Shown piece by piece: positions 51,063 to 60,912 of a DNA stretch of 64,000 nt. Under the pieces are notes generated by a model. That model ran no database searches and had not been told where the DNA came from. It saw only the letters and a list, made by a program, of their open reading frames with translations. How positions within the stretch are numbered: position 1 is the first letter of the stretch; every line of letters starts with the position of its first letter. The translations under genes were made by a program, and so were the position numbers. This DNA is from Sulfurimonas denitrificans DSM 1251 (GTDB lineage: Bacteria > Campylobacterota > Campylobacteria > Campylobacterales > Sulfurimonadaceae), in NCBI RefSeq assembly GCF_000012965.1, contig NC_007575.1, positions 1,798,001-1,862,000 on the forward strand, in the 5' to 3' direction.

Positions 51063-52688
51063 ATGATGCAAGAAAATGCACAAACACAGACAGAAGAAAA
51101 GTTGATCACATTTGATGATTTAGGTTTAAAAAAAGAGATACTTCGCAGTGTCAAAGATGCTGGATTTACAGTTCCAAGTCCTATTCAAGCAGCGGCAATT
51201 CCGTTTATATTAGCGGGGCGTGACATAGTTGGTCAAGCTCATACAGGAACAGGTAAAACAGCGGCATTTGGTCTTCCAGCACTTAACAATATCAACCCTA
51301 ATGATGGTGTTGGCATACTAGTTATCACTCCAACGCGTGAACTAGCGACTCAGGTAAGTGATGAACTTTTCAAATATGGCAGAAACATAGGCGCTAGAAC
51401 TGTAACAGTTTATGGCGGAAGCTCTTATAACAGACAAATTGACTTAATCCAAAGAGGTGCAAGTGTTGTTGTCGCAACTCCAGGAAGACTCTTGGACATA
51501 CTCAAAAAGAACCTTTTAAAAGATTTTGCTCCTAGCATAGTTGTTCTTGATGAAGCTGATGAGATGCTAGATATGGGCTTTTTAGATGATATTAATGAGA
51601 TTTTCTCATACTTACCATCAAATCGTCAAACACTTCTATTCTCAGCTACTATGCCAAAGCCAATCAAGCTTCTTGCTGAGAGAATCTTAGATAATCCTGA
51701 ATTTATAAGTATCACAAAAGGTGAAACTACAAATACAGATATAAACCAAGAGTACTATGTAATTGAAGAGAGTGAGAGAGATGACGCTATTATCCGTTTG
51801 ATGGACGCTGAAGCTTGTCAAAAGTCTATTGTATTTTGTAGAACAAAAAGCGAAGTAGATAGACTATCAAATGTTTTATCAAGCGCTGGATATTTAGCAA
51901 ATGGTTTACATGGAGATATGGAACAACGCCAACGTGAAACAGTGATTAAAGGTTTTAAAAACAATGGTGTTAAAGTTTTAGTTGCAACAGACGTGGCAGC
52001 TCGTGGAATACATGTAGATAATATTTCACATGTATTTAACTACCATATTCCTTTTGATCCTGAATCTTATGTTCATAGAATTGGGCGAACAGGACGTGCT
52101 GGAACTAAAGGTAAAGCAATTACGCTTTTAACTCCTCTTGAGTTTAAAGAACTTCAACGTATTAAAACTAAAGTTGGAACTACTATGACTCACGCCTTTG
52201 TTCCAAGTAAAAATGATTTGCGCGCAATTAACCTAAAATCAATAGCTACTTCAATTGAAGAGCATAACATTTATGATGAGGCACATCAGATTTTAGATAT
52301 GTTAAAAGAGGATATTGATGAGCCGACTATCATGTTTAAACTTGTATCTATGATTTTAGATAGACAGGCAATTCAAGGACCAAATAGCATAGGAATTCCT
52401 GCTGAGAAACTAGCAGCTATCTTAGAACGTGCTGATAAGAGAAGAGATTCTAAAGGTGGACGTGGAAACTTCCGTGGAAACAGAAGCGCTCGCCCAAGTG
52501 GCGATAGAAATCGCTCTGGAAGTGGAGATAGAAACCGCTCTTCAAGCAGTAGTGATAGACCTCGCTCAAGTGAGGGTGGCGACAGAAATGCTCGCCCAAG
52601 TGGCGGTGGTTACCGTGGAACTTCAAGCACAGGTGAGAGAAGCCGCCCAAGCGGTGATAGAAATCGCACAAGCAGAAGCAGAGACTAA
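51063..52688 (+). CDS. deaD: DEAD-box RNA helicase (DeaD/CsdA-like)
   Basis: This 541-residue protein has the Q motif (FDDLGLKKEILRSVKDAGFTVPSPIQ), motif I AHTGTGKTAAF, Ia PTRELATQ, II VLDEADEML, III FSATMP, IV-VI SIVFCRTKSEVDRLS, ATDVAARGIH and HRIGRTGRAG. The C-terminal 80 residues are a low-complexity Arg/Gly/Ser/Asp tail with repeats of RPSGDRNRS type that would bind RNA. It probably helps ribosome assembly and RNA turnover, especially in the cold. ATGs at 51063 and 51066 are both served by AAAGGA. Confidence 0.93.
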   Translation: MMQENAQTQTEEKLITFDDLGLKKEILRSVKDAGFTVPSPIQAAAIPFILAGRDIVGQAHTGTGKTAAFGLPALNNINPNDGVGILVITPTRELATQVSDELFKYGRNIGARTVTVYGGSSYNRQIDLIQRGASVVVATPGRLLDILKKNLLKDFAPSIVVLDEADEMLDMGFLDDINEIFSYLPSNRQTLLFSATMPKPIKLLAERILDNPEFISITKGETTNTDINQEYYVIEESERDDAIIRLMDAEACQKSIVFCRTKSEVDRLSNVLSSAGYLANGLHGDMEQRQRETVIKGFKNNGVKVLVATDVAARGIHVDNISHVFNYHIPFDPESYVHRIGRTGRAGTKGKAITLLTPLEFKELQRIKTKVGTTMTHAFVPSKNDLRAINLKSIATSIEEHNIYDEAHQILDMLKEDIDEPTIMFKLVSMILDRQAIQGPNSIGIPAEKLAAILERADKRRDSKGGRGNFRGNRSARPSGDRNRSGSGDRNRSSSSSDRPRSSEGGDRNARPSGGGYRGTSSTGERSRPSGDRNRTSRSRD

Positions 52689-52699
52689 AAAACTTCTAA

Positions 52700-52726
52700 A
52701 AACCCGATACATTTCGGGTTTTTTAC
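52700..52726 (+). terminator. Rho-independent terminator after the DEAD-box helicase gene
   Basis: AACCCGA and TCGGGTT form a 7-bp stem followed by TTTT, 12 bp after the stop codon. Confidence 0.8.
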
Positions 52727-52863
52727 AACTTTTACATTGAAAAAAATTGCAGCTTTTGCAATCTTTGACAAATCTTCAAAAAAATATTTTACCAACTTTT
52801 TTATAAAAACCATCCCTCTATGAGCAGTATAAATTAGATATAATTTACAAAAAAAGAGAAAAT

Positions 52864-53232
52864 ATGATTATCTATGAAGATGATGAATTTTATGTTGAAA
52901 ATGAAAAAAGCGAGATTCCATGGCTAAAAATTTTTACAAAAGAGCCATACAGAGAGTTAGGCGATGTTCCAAAAGATTTAAGAGTAAAAATATGGGAAGT
53001 TTATGACGCCATTGAAGATGAGATGAGAGCATACTACAATCCAAAAAAAATAAATATGGCATCATTTGCAAATATGCTACCTCGTGTTCATATACATGTA
53101 ATGGCTAGATTTGAAGAAGATAGCTACTTTCCAAACCCAATGTGGGGAGAGAAACTAAGAGTAGCAAAATTAAATCTTCCAGATGAAGAGAAGTTTTTTA
53201 AAAAAGTTAAAGAAGCTCTACAAAACAGATAA
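52864..53232 (+). CDS. HIT-family protein
   Basis: This 122-residue protein contains PRVHIHVMARFEEDSYF, with a His-x-His-x-x motif typical of the HIT nucleotide hydrolase superfamily, after an N-terminal half with IPWLKIFTKEPYRELGDVP. Family members hydrolyse or transfer nucleotidyl groups. The HIT motif is slightly shortened (H-I-H-V-M rather than three histidines), so it may be a divergent branch. It stands alone before the nos genes. Confidence 0.78.
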   Translation: MIIYEDDEFYVENEKSEIPWLKIFTKEPYRELGDVPKDLRVKIWEVYDAIEDEMRAYYNPKKINMASFANMLPRVHIHVMARFEEDSYFPNPMWGEKLRVAKLNLPDEEKFFKKVKEALQNR

Positions 53233-53317
53233 CTTAAGAGCAAACTTTAACAATGGGCATCTATTTTTAGAGCTTGAATCTTAAGTTAATTTTACTCCGA
53301 AGCAATATAATTTGATG

Positions 53318-53323
53318 TATAAT
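53318..53323 (+). promoter_or_regulatory. -10 element for the cytochrome c-nosZ operon
   Basis: TTTGATGTATAAT lies about 45 bp upstream of the cytochrome gene. The TTTGAT half resembles half of an FNR/CRP-type site, but no full inverted repeat is visible. Confidence 0.4.
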
Positions 53324-53368
53324 AAAAACAGCTGCAATTAAAGTAACATTAAATTGAAAGAGGTTTTT

Positions 53369-54667
53369 ATGAATATCACTTTATTGATGTCAAGAGTCTT
53401 TGGCGCTCTCGCCTTAGTACTTTTATTATATGGATTTGTTATACCCTCGGTAGGCTTCAATGGAACTCTTGAGCGCATCAAAGATAACAAAATTGAAGAT
53501 ATCCCCTCATACGTCTATCCACTTTGGAATTTTTATCAAAAGGGCAGATACATTGGTGTAAATACCCAAAAAGATGCAAGAGGCAACTTAGAAAAAATGG
53601 TTGAAATATCTGAAGAGATAGGTGTGCCATCACTTCCCGTATGGAACTTTTCACTTGAAGCACCAAACTATCCAAAAGAGGCTTTTCCTTATGGGCTTCC
53701 AGTATATATCCACTTTGATGGCCTCAGCGGAGAGGTTCATGAGATGAACACCATTAACCACTATGTAGGAATGGCTCGCATGGAGAGAGGCGGAATATAT
53801 GAAAGCTCTCTTGCTCCTTATGCACTAATTGCATTGGCAATTGTACTTATGCTCTTTATCATTTATGAGAAAAAGTGGCTTAATTGGCTTATGGCGATTC
53901 CCGTACTTCTTCCTTTTTTATTTTTGGGAATTTATGGCTATTGGTTATATTGGTTTGGGCATAACCTTCATTCAGGAGCTATTACAATAGAGCCATTTAC
54001 GCCTGTAATTTTTGGTGATGGAAAAGTAGCGCAATTTACTACTCATGCCTACCCTGCTACAGGTTTTTGGGTTTTATTAGCTATTAGCATCTTCTCTTTG
54101 ATAGCATGGTATTTTAGATCAAAATCTAAAAAAACAGACTCTTTAACAAAAGCAACCTATCTGCAACACTCTATTTTTATTGTTACTCTATTGTTAGGTA
54201 TTGGAGCTAGCGCGTATGTTTTAAAAACTGATATAGAAGTAGATACACTTGCTAAAGTCACTGCCCTTATTGAGAGTTCAAAAGAGTCTAAGGCACCACT
54301 GATTAAAGAGGTATTAGAGATTACTCAAGAGCAAAAACAACAAGAAAAGGATGCTCTTATAAAAGAGAGAGAAGATCAAAGAAAAGAGCAGGAACAAAAG
54401 ATAAAAGCTCTAGAAAAAAGAGCTGGATCTGCTGGAAAATTTAAAGTAAGTCCAATGTACAAAAGTAGTTGTGCTCCATGTCATGGCAATAGTGGAGAAG
54501 GAAGTGTTGGACCAAAACTTGTTGGATTCAGCAAAGATGAGTTACTTAAAAAATTACTCGATTTCAAAGCAAATGAAGATGATATGCACATAGCTGTTTT
54601 TGATTCCTTGTCAAATGAGAATTTACAAGAGCTCTCTGAAGAGATTGCAATATTTGAGAATCAATAG
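53369..54667 (+). CDS. Membrane protein with C-terminal monoheme cytochrome c (nos-associated)
   Basis: The 432-residue protein starts at the ATG at 53369 (ribosome binding site AAAGAGG); an upstream TTG adds five residues. It has an N-terminal span, a periplasmic domain, a block of four spans (about 150-300) with HNLHSGAITIEPFTPVIFGDGKVAQFTTHAYPATGF, a Lys/Glu coiled coil, and a cytochrome c domain with CAPCHGNSGEGSVGPKLVG. It is 20 bp upstream of nosZ. The position and heme suggest electron delivery from the quinone/cytochrome pool to NosZ; it resembles the NosB plus cytochrome genes of Wolinella-type clusters fused in one protein. The assignment is inference. Confidence 0.75.
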   Translation: MNITLLMSRVFGALALVLLLYGFVIPSVGFNGTLERIKDNKIEDIPSYVYPLWNFYQKGRYIGVNTQKDARGNLEKMVEISEEIGVPSLPVWNFSLEAPNYPKEAFPYGLPVYIHFDGLSGEVHEMNTINHYVGMARMERGGIYESSLAPYALIALAIVLMLFIIYEKKWLNWLMAIPVLLPFLFLGIYGYWLYWFGHNLHSGAITIEPFTPVIFGDGKVAQFTTHAYPATGFWVLLAISIFSLIAWYFRSKSKKTDSLTKATYLQHSIFIVTLLLGIGASAYVLKTDIEVDTLAKVTALIESSKESKAPLIKEVLEITQEQKQQEKDALIKEREDQRKEQEQKIKALEKRAGSAGKFKVSPMYKSSCAPCHGNSGEGSVGPKLVGFSKDELLKKLLDFKANEDDMHIAVFDSLSNENLQELSEEIAIFENQ

Positions 54668-54687
54668 ACAAAATAGAGGAGAATAGC

Positions 54688-57282
54688 GTGAAAAAATATT
54701 TGCAGATTGTTTATGGTGCACTTTTAGGAGTGTTAGTTATAGTGCAAAGTGCGACTGCTGAGTCAGAGTTTCAAAAAGTTATGCAAAAGCGTGGTCTTAG
54801 CGAAAAAGACGCACTCGCTGCATTAAAAGTTTATAACCCTAGCGGCAAGCATGACGAATATTATGCTTTTGTCAGCGGAGGACAATCTGGTCAAGTGATG
54901 GTTTATGGCATCCCATCTATGAGAATTTTAAAATATATTGCAGTTTTCGCCCCAGAACCATGGCAAGGCTATGGTTTTGACACTGATTCAAAAGAGATTT
55001 TAAGACAAGGAAACATCAGAGGAAGAGAGATTAATTGGGGAGATACACACCATCCAGCGCTCTCTGAGAGTGATGGAAAATATGATGGAAAATATCTCTT
55101 TATCAACGACAAGGCAAATGCAAGAATTGCTGTAATTGATTTAAAATACTTTGAAACTTCACAAATCGTAGTAAATCCAATCTTCAAATCAAGCCACGGA
55201 GGCGCATTTGTAACTCCAAATACAGACTATATTCTTGAATCTTGCCAATACGCAGCCCCTTTTACAAATGATTATTATCCTATGGAGGCGTATGAAGAGG
55301 TTTATCGAGGTGGAGTAACGTTTTGGAAATTTGACAAAAAAAACGGAAAAATTTCACAGCAAGACTCTTTTACTCTTGAACTCCCTCCTTATATGCAAGA
55401 TTTAACAGATGCAGGCAAAGGTATCTCGGATGGATGGGCATTTACAAACTCTTTTAATTCAGAGCTCTATACAGGAGGCATAGAAAAAGGGCTTCCTCCT
55501 TTTGAAGCTGGATGTAGCCGCAACGATATGGACTACCTACATGTATATAACTGGAAAAAATTAGCTGAGCTTGTAAAAGATGACAAAAATGTTAAAGTAA
55601 TAAATGGACATAGAGTCATACCCATAGAAATAGCTGTTAAAAACAACGCACTTTTCTTAATTCCTGAAAATAAATCTCCTCATGGAGTTGATGTAAACCC
55701 AGATGGACAGTACATAATAGTTTCAGGCAAACTAGATACCCACGCATCTGTTTATGATTTTAAGAAGATTCTAAAGCAGATTGAGAACAAAGAATTTGCC
55801 TCAAAAGATAGTTATGGCATACCAATTTTAGATATTAAAAAATCTCTACATGGACAGTTAGAACTTGGACTTGGGCATCTGCACAATACATTTGGCAAGG
55901 AAGATGGCACAATTTATAGCTCTTTATATGTTGATTCTCAAGTCGTAAAATGGAATTACAAACAGCTAAAACTTTTAGATAGAACAAATATACACTATAA
56001 CGTTGGACACCTTGAAGCAATGGAGGGCAAATCTGCTGACCCTCAAGGAGAGTATCTCATCGCTCTAAATAAACTCTCTATTGATAGATTTTTGCCCGTT
56101 GGTCCATTACATCCGCAAAATAACCAGCTCATAGATATTGGTGGTAAAAAAATGGAACTTCTTGTTGATATGCCTGTTCCACTTGGAGAGCCACATCAAG
56201 CCGCTTCAATTAGAGCAAGTAAGATTCATACGGAAGTCAGATATAACATGGGAACTAATTCAAAGACTCTCAAACCACATGTAGGAAAAACTCTCGCTGG
56301 ACAAGAGAGAATTGAGAGAAAAGGAAATCATGTTTATATCTACTCCACAATGGTACGCTCACATATAAATCCTGAACATATTACTCTTAACAAAGGAGAT
56401 AAGGTTACGATGTATATTACCAATTTAGAGCGTGCTCAGGATGAGACTCACGGCTTTACAATTGATCATCATAACATCCACGCCTCTGTGGAACCTGGAG
56501 AGAGTGTCCAGTTGGACTTTGTAGCAGATATTGAAGGTGTCTTTCCTTACTACTGTACAGAATTTTGCTCTGCACTTCATATTGAAATGCTTGGATATAT
56601 GCTAGTTAAAGACCCAAATAAAGATTATGGGTGGATTCAAAAAACAAAAATCAAAGGACTCTCCAAGGAGGAGTTACAAAAAGAGTATGAAAAAATCTTA
56701 GCAAATAATGAAGCAACCAACAGTGTTATAGATTCACTCTTTAAATTTTTTGAAGATAGAGGATATGCAAAATATCCTACTGTAAAGAATCTAGTAGATG
56801 ATGCAAAAGATCAATATACCAAAATAGATTCTGAGCGAGAAAAAGCAACAAAAGCATACAACGAAAAAAATCTCGAAAATGCAGTTCTTTTTGAAAATAT
56901 GGTATGGCAATATATGATTAAAACCGCTGATTCTGCTATTAGAGCTAAAGATCTTTTGGTCACAAATTTAGCTACAAAAAAATCAGCAGGGGCAAAAAAA
57001 GGAGAAGAGGTATTTCATGAAGGAGGATGTTCTGGCTGTCATGTTGTCGGTAGAGTCAGCTCTGGTCCTGATTTGATAGGTGTTCTTAAGCGACATAGAA
57101 ACGCAGAGAAATGGGTCGCAGAGTATATCAAAAACCCAGAGAGTAAATTTAAAGAACCCTACATGGAGAGATTGATTAAGTTTTTCAACCTAAAGATGCC
57201 AAATCAAAACATGAAAGACGAAGAGATTAAAGATATCATAGAATATTTTAAATGGATAGATGAAAATGCTGATTTGTTTTGA
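54688..57282 (+). CDS. nosZ: Nitrous oxide reductase, clade II, with fused cytochrome c
   Basis: This 864-residue periplasmic enzyme reduces N2O to N2. It starts at GTG (ribosome binding site GAGGAGA) with a Sec signal (IVYGALLGVLVIVQSATAES), not a twin-arginine signal, which marks clade II NosZ. The beta-propeller carries CuZ histidines (WGDTHHPALSES, SHGGAFVTP, SPHGVDVNPDG, LGLGHLHNTFG, HYNVGHLEAMEG). The CuA site is CTEFCSALHIEMLGYM. The C-terminal 120 residues add a cytochrome c with CSGCHVVGRVSSGPDL, as in Wolinella and Sulfurimonas. The usual nosD, nosF, nosY and nosL maturation genes do not follow; a terminator and fabH come next. Confidence 0.96.
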   Translation: MKKYLQIVYGALLGVLVIVQSATAESEFQKVMQKRGLSEKDALAALKVYNPSGKHDEYYAFVSGGQSGQVMVYGIPSMRILKYIAVFAPEPWQGYGFDTDSKEILRQGNIRGREINWGDTHHPALSESDGKYDGKYLFINDKANARIAVIDLKYFETSQIVVNPIFKSSHGGAFVTPNTDYILESCQYAAPFTNDYYPMEAYEEVYRGGVTFWKFDKKNGKISQQDSFTLELPPYMQDLTDAGKGISDGWAFTNSFNSELYTGGIEKGLPPFEAGCSRNDMDYLHVYNWKKLAELVKDDKNVKVINGHRVIPIEIAVKNNALFLIPENKSPHGVDVNPDGQYIIVSGKLDTHASVYDFKKILKQIENKEFASKDSYGIPILDIKKSLHGQLELGLGHLHNTFGKEDGTIYSSLYVDSQVVKWNYKQLKLLDRTNIHYNVGHLEAMEGKSADPQGEYLIALNKLSIDRFLPVGPLHPQNNQLIDIGGKKMELLVDMPVPLGEPHQAASIRASKIHTEVRYNMGTNSKTLKPHVGKTLAGQERIERKGNHVYIYSTMVRSHINPEHITLNKGDKVTMYITNLERAQDETHGFTIDHHNIHASVEPGESVQLDFVADIEGVFPYYCTEFCSALHIEMLGYMLVKDPNKDYGWIQKTKIKGLSKEELQKEYEKILANNEATNSVIDSLFKFFEDRGYAKYPTVKNLVDDAKDQYTKIDSEREKATKAYNEKNLENAVLFENMVWQYMIKTADSAIRAKDLLVTNLATKKSAGAKKGEEVFHEGGCSGCHVVGRVSSGPDLIGVLKRHRNAEKWVAEYIKNPESKFKEPYMERLIKFFNLKMPNQNMKDEEIKDIIEYFKWIDENADLF

Positions 57283-57303
57283 TTGTATAGATTAATTGCA
57301 TAA

Positions 57304-57331
57304 CTCAGATAAAAGATTATTTTTATCTGAG
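57304..57331. terminator. Bidirectional terminator between nosZ and fabH
   Basis: CTCAGATAAAA and TTTTATCTGAG pair perfectly over 11 bp around a six-base loop, 22 bp after the nosZ stop and 47 bp from the convergent fabH stop. Confidence 0.7.
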
Positions 57332-57377
57332 CTTATTAGTTATAAAGAAAAGATAATAATTATATAACTGTTTTTGC

Positions 57378-58376
57378 CTATTTTAACGGTGAAAAAGGAA
57401 CCAATGCACTTCCCCAAGTAAGCCCTCCGCCAAAAGCATCAAGGAGCATAAGCTCTCCTGCTTTTAACTTTCCACTCTCATATATATCATTTATTGCCAT
57501 TGGGATAGATGCGCCTGAAGTATTTCCAAACTTCTCAACAGTAAGCACTACTTGTTCATCGTTTAGCTTTAATGCATCGCCAACTGCTTTTATGATTCTA
57601 AGATTTGCTTGATGTGGAACAAAATGCTTAATCTCTGAACTCTCTATGTTGTTATCTTGCAAAATTTCAATAACATCTTTAGTGAGAGTTTTAACAGCAA
57701 CTTTAAAAGTCTCGTTGCCCTTCATCTGCATAAAACAGCTCTTAGCTTCTTGATCTAGAGTATCATGAATAGAGCCGCTTCCGCCATTTGGAGACATCAG
57801 CAAATCCGCAAACTCTCCATCTGCTCCAGTGTGAATATCTATAATTGCTTCACTTTTATCATCAGTTGCACTTATAATAGCCGCTCCAGCACCATCACCA
57901 AAAAGAATACATGTACCTCTGTCTGTATAATCAGTTATAGAGGATAACTTCTCCGCACCAATTATTAAGACATTTTTTTTCATTCCCGATTCTATAAATG
58001 CTTTTGCAATAGAGAGTATGTAAACAAATCCTGTACATGCAGCAGAGATATCAAAAGCTGTAACATTTTCAAGACCTAGTTTTGTGCTTATTATAGTAGC
58101 AGTTGAGGGCATGCAAAAATAGTCTGGCGAAATAGTAGCACAAACTATCATATCGATTTTGTTCTTTTCTATACCGCTTCTCTCAATAGCAATCTGGGCA
58201 GCTTTTGCTCCCATATCACTTGTAAATTCACCATCTGCTGCAATATGTCTCTCTTTTATACCTGTTCGTTTAGTTATCCACTCATCAGTAGTATCAACCA
58301 TTTTTGACAAATCTTCATTCGAGAGGATTTTAGAAGGGACATAAGCACCTATTGAGCGAAATGCAGCATACGCCAT
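57378..58376 (-). CDS. fabH: 3-oxoacyl-[acyl-carrier-protein] synthase III
   Basis: This 332-residue thiolase-fold enzyme has the catalytic Cys in [12 protein letters not shown], His in [11 protein letters not shown] and Asn in [12 protein letters not shown], with [15 protein letters not shown] at the N-terminus. It condenses acetyl-CoA with malonyl-ACP to start fatty acid synthesis. Its start overlaps the plsX stop by one base (TAATG), so the two are coupled. Confidence 0.95.
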   Translation of the reverse strand: MAYAAFRSIGAYVPSKILSNEDLSKMVDTTDEWITKRTGIKERHIAADGEFTSDMGAKAAQIAIERSGIEKNKIDMIVCATISPDYFCMPSTATIISTKLGLENVTAFDISAACTGFVYILSIAKAFIESGMKKNVLIIGAEKLSSITDYTDRGTCILFGDGAGAAIISATDDKSEAIIDIHTGADGEFADLLMSPNGGSGSIHDTLDQEAKSCFMQMKGNETFKVAVKTLTKDVIEILQDNNIESSEIKHFVPHQANLRIIKAVGDALKLNDEQVVLTVEKFGNTSGASIPMAINDIYESGKLKAGELMLLDAFGGGLTWGSALVPFSPLK

Positions 58377-59374
58377 TAATTTTCCCTATTTTTTAAGGTT
58401 TCAAGTCTTTGAATAATATGCCCATTTACACCAGTATCAACATAGCTTATAGCCTGAAATATTGCATTTTTTATAGCTTTTGGATTGCTTTTTCCATGAC
58501 TAACAATAACACAACCTTGAATACCGATAAGCGGAGCACCACCTATCTCTGCGTAATCCATCTGTTTTTTAAGTAATACAAAAACTTTTCTCATTAAGAG
58601 TGCACCTGTAATTGCTACTGGTGATTTTCTTATGTACTCTTTTATAAGCCCAGTTATAGTTGAAGCAACACCCTCTGAAGCTTTAAGAACTAAATTTCCT
58701 ACAAAACCATCACACACTATTACATCGCAGCTTGCATTGAAAATGTCACTTCCCTCAACATTTCCCTTAAAGCCTTTATACCCTTCAAGAAGTTTGAATG
58801 TAGCTTTTGTAAGCTCATTTCCTTTGCTCTTCTCTTCTCCATTTGCCAATAATCCGATTGATGGTGTAGTAATTTTGAACATATCCTCAGCGTAACAACC
58901 ACCCATAACAGCAAACTGCATCAAGTGTTCTGCTTTGGAATCAACATTTGCACCAACATCTAGTATAACAGATCTGCGAGAACTTTTTGTAGGCATAAGT
59001 GCTACAAGCGCTGGTCTCAAAACACCCTTTAGACGTCCTAATCTAAGAGTAGCCAACGTCATTGTTGCACCACTGTGACCAGCGGATACAACTCCTTGTG
59101 CCTCTCCATTTTTCACTAATTCAATTGCTTTATAGATAGAACTCTCACTTCTCTTGAGTGCATCGGTAGCCGCATCATGCATAGATACAACATCATCGGC
59201 TTCGACTATAGAAATCTTATCTCTATAACGTTTTGGTAACAGAGGTAAAATTTCTGATTTTTTACCTACAAGAATAGGAATGAAAAGTTTTTGTTTGAGA
59301 GCTTGAATACAACCGTCTATAATTGGCTTGGGACCGAAATCCCCGCCCATTGCGTCAATAGCGATCTTCACCAT
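58376..59374 (-). CDS. plsX: Phosphate acyltransferase
   Basis: This 332-residue protein opens [19 protein letters not shown] and has [39 protein letters not shown] and [16 protein letters not shown], all PlsX signatures. It makes acyl-phosphate from acyl-ACP for phospholipid synthesis. It lies 3 bp after rpmF, the conserved rpmF-plsX-fabH order. Confidence 0.94.
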   Translation of the reverse strand: MVKIAIDAMGGDFGPKPIIDGCIQALKQKLFIPILVGKKSEILPLLPKRYRDKISIVEADDVVSMHDAATDALKRSESSIYKAIELVKNGEAQGVVSAGHSGATMTLATLRLGRLKGVLRPALVALMPTKSSRRSVILDVGANVDSKAEHLMQFAVMGGCYAEDMFKITTPSIGLLANGEEKSKGNELTKATFKLLEGYKGFKGNVEGSDIFNASCDVIVCDGFVGNLVLKASEGVASTITGLIKEYIRKSPVAITGALLMRKVFVLLKKQMDYAEIGGAPLIGIQGCVIVSHGKSNPKAIKNAIFQAISYVDTGVNGHIIQRLETLKNREN

Positions 59375-59377
59375 TGA

Positions 59378-59527
59378 CTATTTATACTCACCAGTTGTTG
59401 GGTTAATGTGGTGTGGAAGTTTATAAGTTCCATCTTTATCTTTAACTGGTTTAGCTAAAGTGATTTTGTAGTGAGTTCTTCTCTTTGCTGAACGTGAATG
59501 AGAGACTCTTCTCTTTGGTACTGCCAT
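59378..59527 (-). CDS. rpmF: 50S ribosomal protein L32
   Basis: A 49-residue protein, [19 protein letters not shown] and so on to PTTGEYK. The MAVPKR-SxSR opening is diagnostic. It lacks the Cys zinc ribbon of some L32 proteins. It lies between the YceD-like gene and plsX, the standard order. Confidence 0.95.
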   Translation of the reverse strand: MAVPKRRVSHSRSAKRRTHYKITLAKPVKDKDGTYKLPHHINPTTGEYK

Positions 59528-59549
59528 AATATAATCCTTTCTATTTTAT

Positions 59550-59930
59550 TTAAAACGCTTCTTCATAAGAAGCACTATTTTTCTTGCAATTTTCACAGCT
59601 TTTGTAGTCACTTTTTATAAGTTCTATCTCCGAGTTCATAAGCTCTTTTAAATCCAATGTAGAGTCTAATGACTCAACAACATCTAAAAGTGTATCTTCA
59701 CTCTTTGTGTAGATTCCATCAGAGATAAAAAATTCTATATCTTCATCTACCTCAAGTTTAAACTCTTCGGCGCAAACATCGCAATCTGTGTTAATTACCC
59801 CATTTAATTGTGCTTTTAGCAAAATTAATTTGTCGGCATCATACTGTAAAAAACCTTTAAAAGTTATTTTATCAGACTCAACTTCAAAGTCAAGTGGAGT
59901 TTTACCGACCTTTATAAGAGATACTTTCAA
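59550..59930 (-). CDS. YceD/DUF177-like protein (large-subunit rRNA accumulation)
   Basis: This 126-residue acidic protein has DCDVCAEEF in the middle and CENCKKNSASYEEAF at the end, the paired Cys motif of the YceD/DUF177 family. Family members sit just upstream of rpmF, as here, and have been linked to 23S rRNA accumulation. The sequence is divergent, so the name rests on motif and position. Confidence 0.8.
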   Translation of the reverse strand: MKVSLIKVGKTPLDFEVESDKITFKGFLQYDADKLILLKAQLNGVINTDCDVCAEEFKLEVDEDIEFFISDGIYTKSEDTLLDVVESLDSTLDLKELMNSEIELIKSDYKSCENCKKNSASYEEAF

Positions 59931-59939
59931 AATATCTAC

Positions 59940-60353
59940 TTAAGAAATTTCTCTCTCAGAGAAAAAGAAAGCGATTTCAACAGCCGCATTTTCTAAAGAG
60001 TCACTTCCATGAACAGCATTTGCATCTATATTTTCAGCAAAATCTGCACGAATTGTTCCAGCTTCCGCCTCTTTAGGATTAGTAGCTCCCATTAAGTTAC
60101 GGTTTTTAATTAGTGCGCCTTCGCCCTCTAATACTGAAACAACTACTGGACCGCTAATCATAAAGTCAACTAAATCACCAAAGAAAGGTCTCTCAGAGTG
60201 AACAGCATAAAAAGCCTCTGCATCTGCGCGTGAGAGCTGCATTTTTCTAGTTGCTGCTATTTTAAGACCATTACTCTCAAAACGATCTAAAATCTTACCG
60301 ACAACACCTTTAGCAACGGCATCTGGTTTTATTATTGATAGTGTGCGTTCCAT
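59940..60353 (-). CDS. ndk: Nucleoside diphosphate kinase
   Basis: This 137-residue protein has [39 protein letters not shown] and the phosphohistidine loop [20 protein letters not shown]. The ATG at 60353 is served by AGGAG; a TTG one codon earlier is not needed. It balances nucleoside triphosphate pools. Confidence 0.95.
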   Translation of the reverse strand: MERTLSIIKPDAVAKGVVGKILDRFESNGLKIAATRKMQLSRADAEAFYAVHSERPFFGDLVDFMISGPVVVSVLEGEGALIKNRNLMGATNPKEAEAGTIRADFAENIDANAVHGSDSLENAAVEIAFFFSEREIS

Positions 60354-60457
60354 CAAATCTCCTATAAATATATAAAATTAGGGTGGAATGATATCTAAAA
60401 AAGATTTGATTTTAAATTAAAAAGATAAATTTAGGATTAAAAACGGGTAAATGCGAG

Positions 60458-60489
60458 AATCACAAAGCGAAAATGCTTTGTGATTTTTA
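60458..60489. terminator. Hairpin downstream of the ferredoxin gene
   Basis: AATCACAAAGC and GCTTTGTGATT form a perfect 11-bp stem, 10 bp beyond the ferredoxin stop. The T-run is on the plus strand, so it may insulate in both directions. Confidence 0.6.
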
Positions 60490-60494
60490 AAAAA

Positions 60495-60779
60495 TTATTC
60501 TACTACAGCCTTGCCAATTCCACGCATGCTCTCTGTAATGTCTTCACGATGAGCAGGACTCTCACCTACAACATCCCAAGTAATACACCCTTCAGTTGGA
60601 CATGCAGTAGCACATGCTGGTTCATCATGATGGCCAACGCACTCTACACATTTATTAGCATAAACATAGTAAACTTCTTCACCAGTCGGGTTATCATCCT
60701 CATCTACAATTGCTTCTACTGGACACTCATCAATGCAAGCGCCGCAGTTAATACATGTATCACCAATAATTACTGCCAT
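60495..60779 (-). CDS. Alvin-type 2[4Fe-4S] ferredoxin
   Basis: This 94-residue protein has cluster I as CINCGACIDECPVEA and cluster II as CVECVGHHDEPACATACPTEGC, with the longer loop between the second and third Cys that defines the Allochromatium (Alvin) ferredoxin type, and a helical C-terminal extension. Very low-potential ferredoxins of this class serve the reductive TCA cycle enzymes in this phylum; that role is inference. Confidence 0.92.
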   Translation of the reverse strand: MAVIIGDTCINCGACIDECPVEAIVDEDDNPTGEEVYYVYANKCVECVGHHDEPACATACPTEGCITWDVVGESPAHREDITESMRGIGKAVVE

Positions 60780-60912
60780 TAGGATTCTCCTATTATTAAT
60801 TTCGTGGTAAGTTTAACAAAAGATTTTTAAAGATAGCTAAAACAGCATAGATAAAAACGCAATAAGAAGAATTTGTTACGCTTTTTATATATAAAAAATG
60901 ACCCAATTAAAG

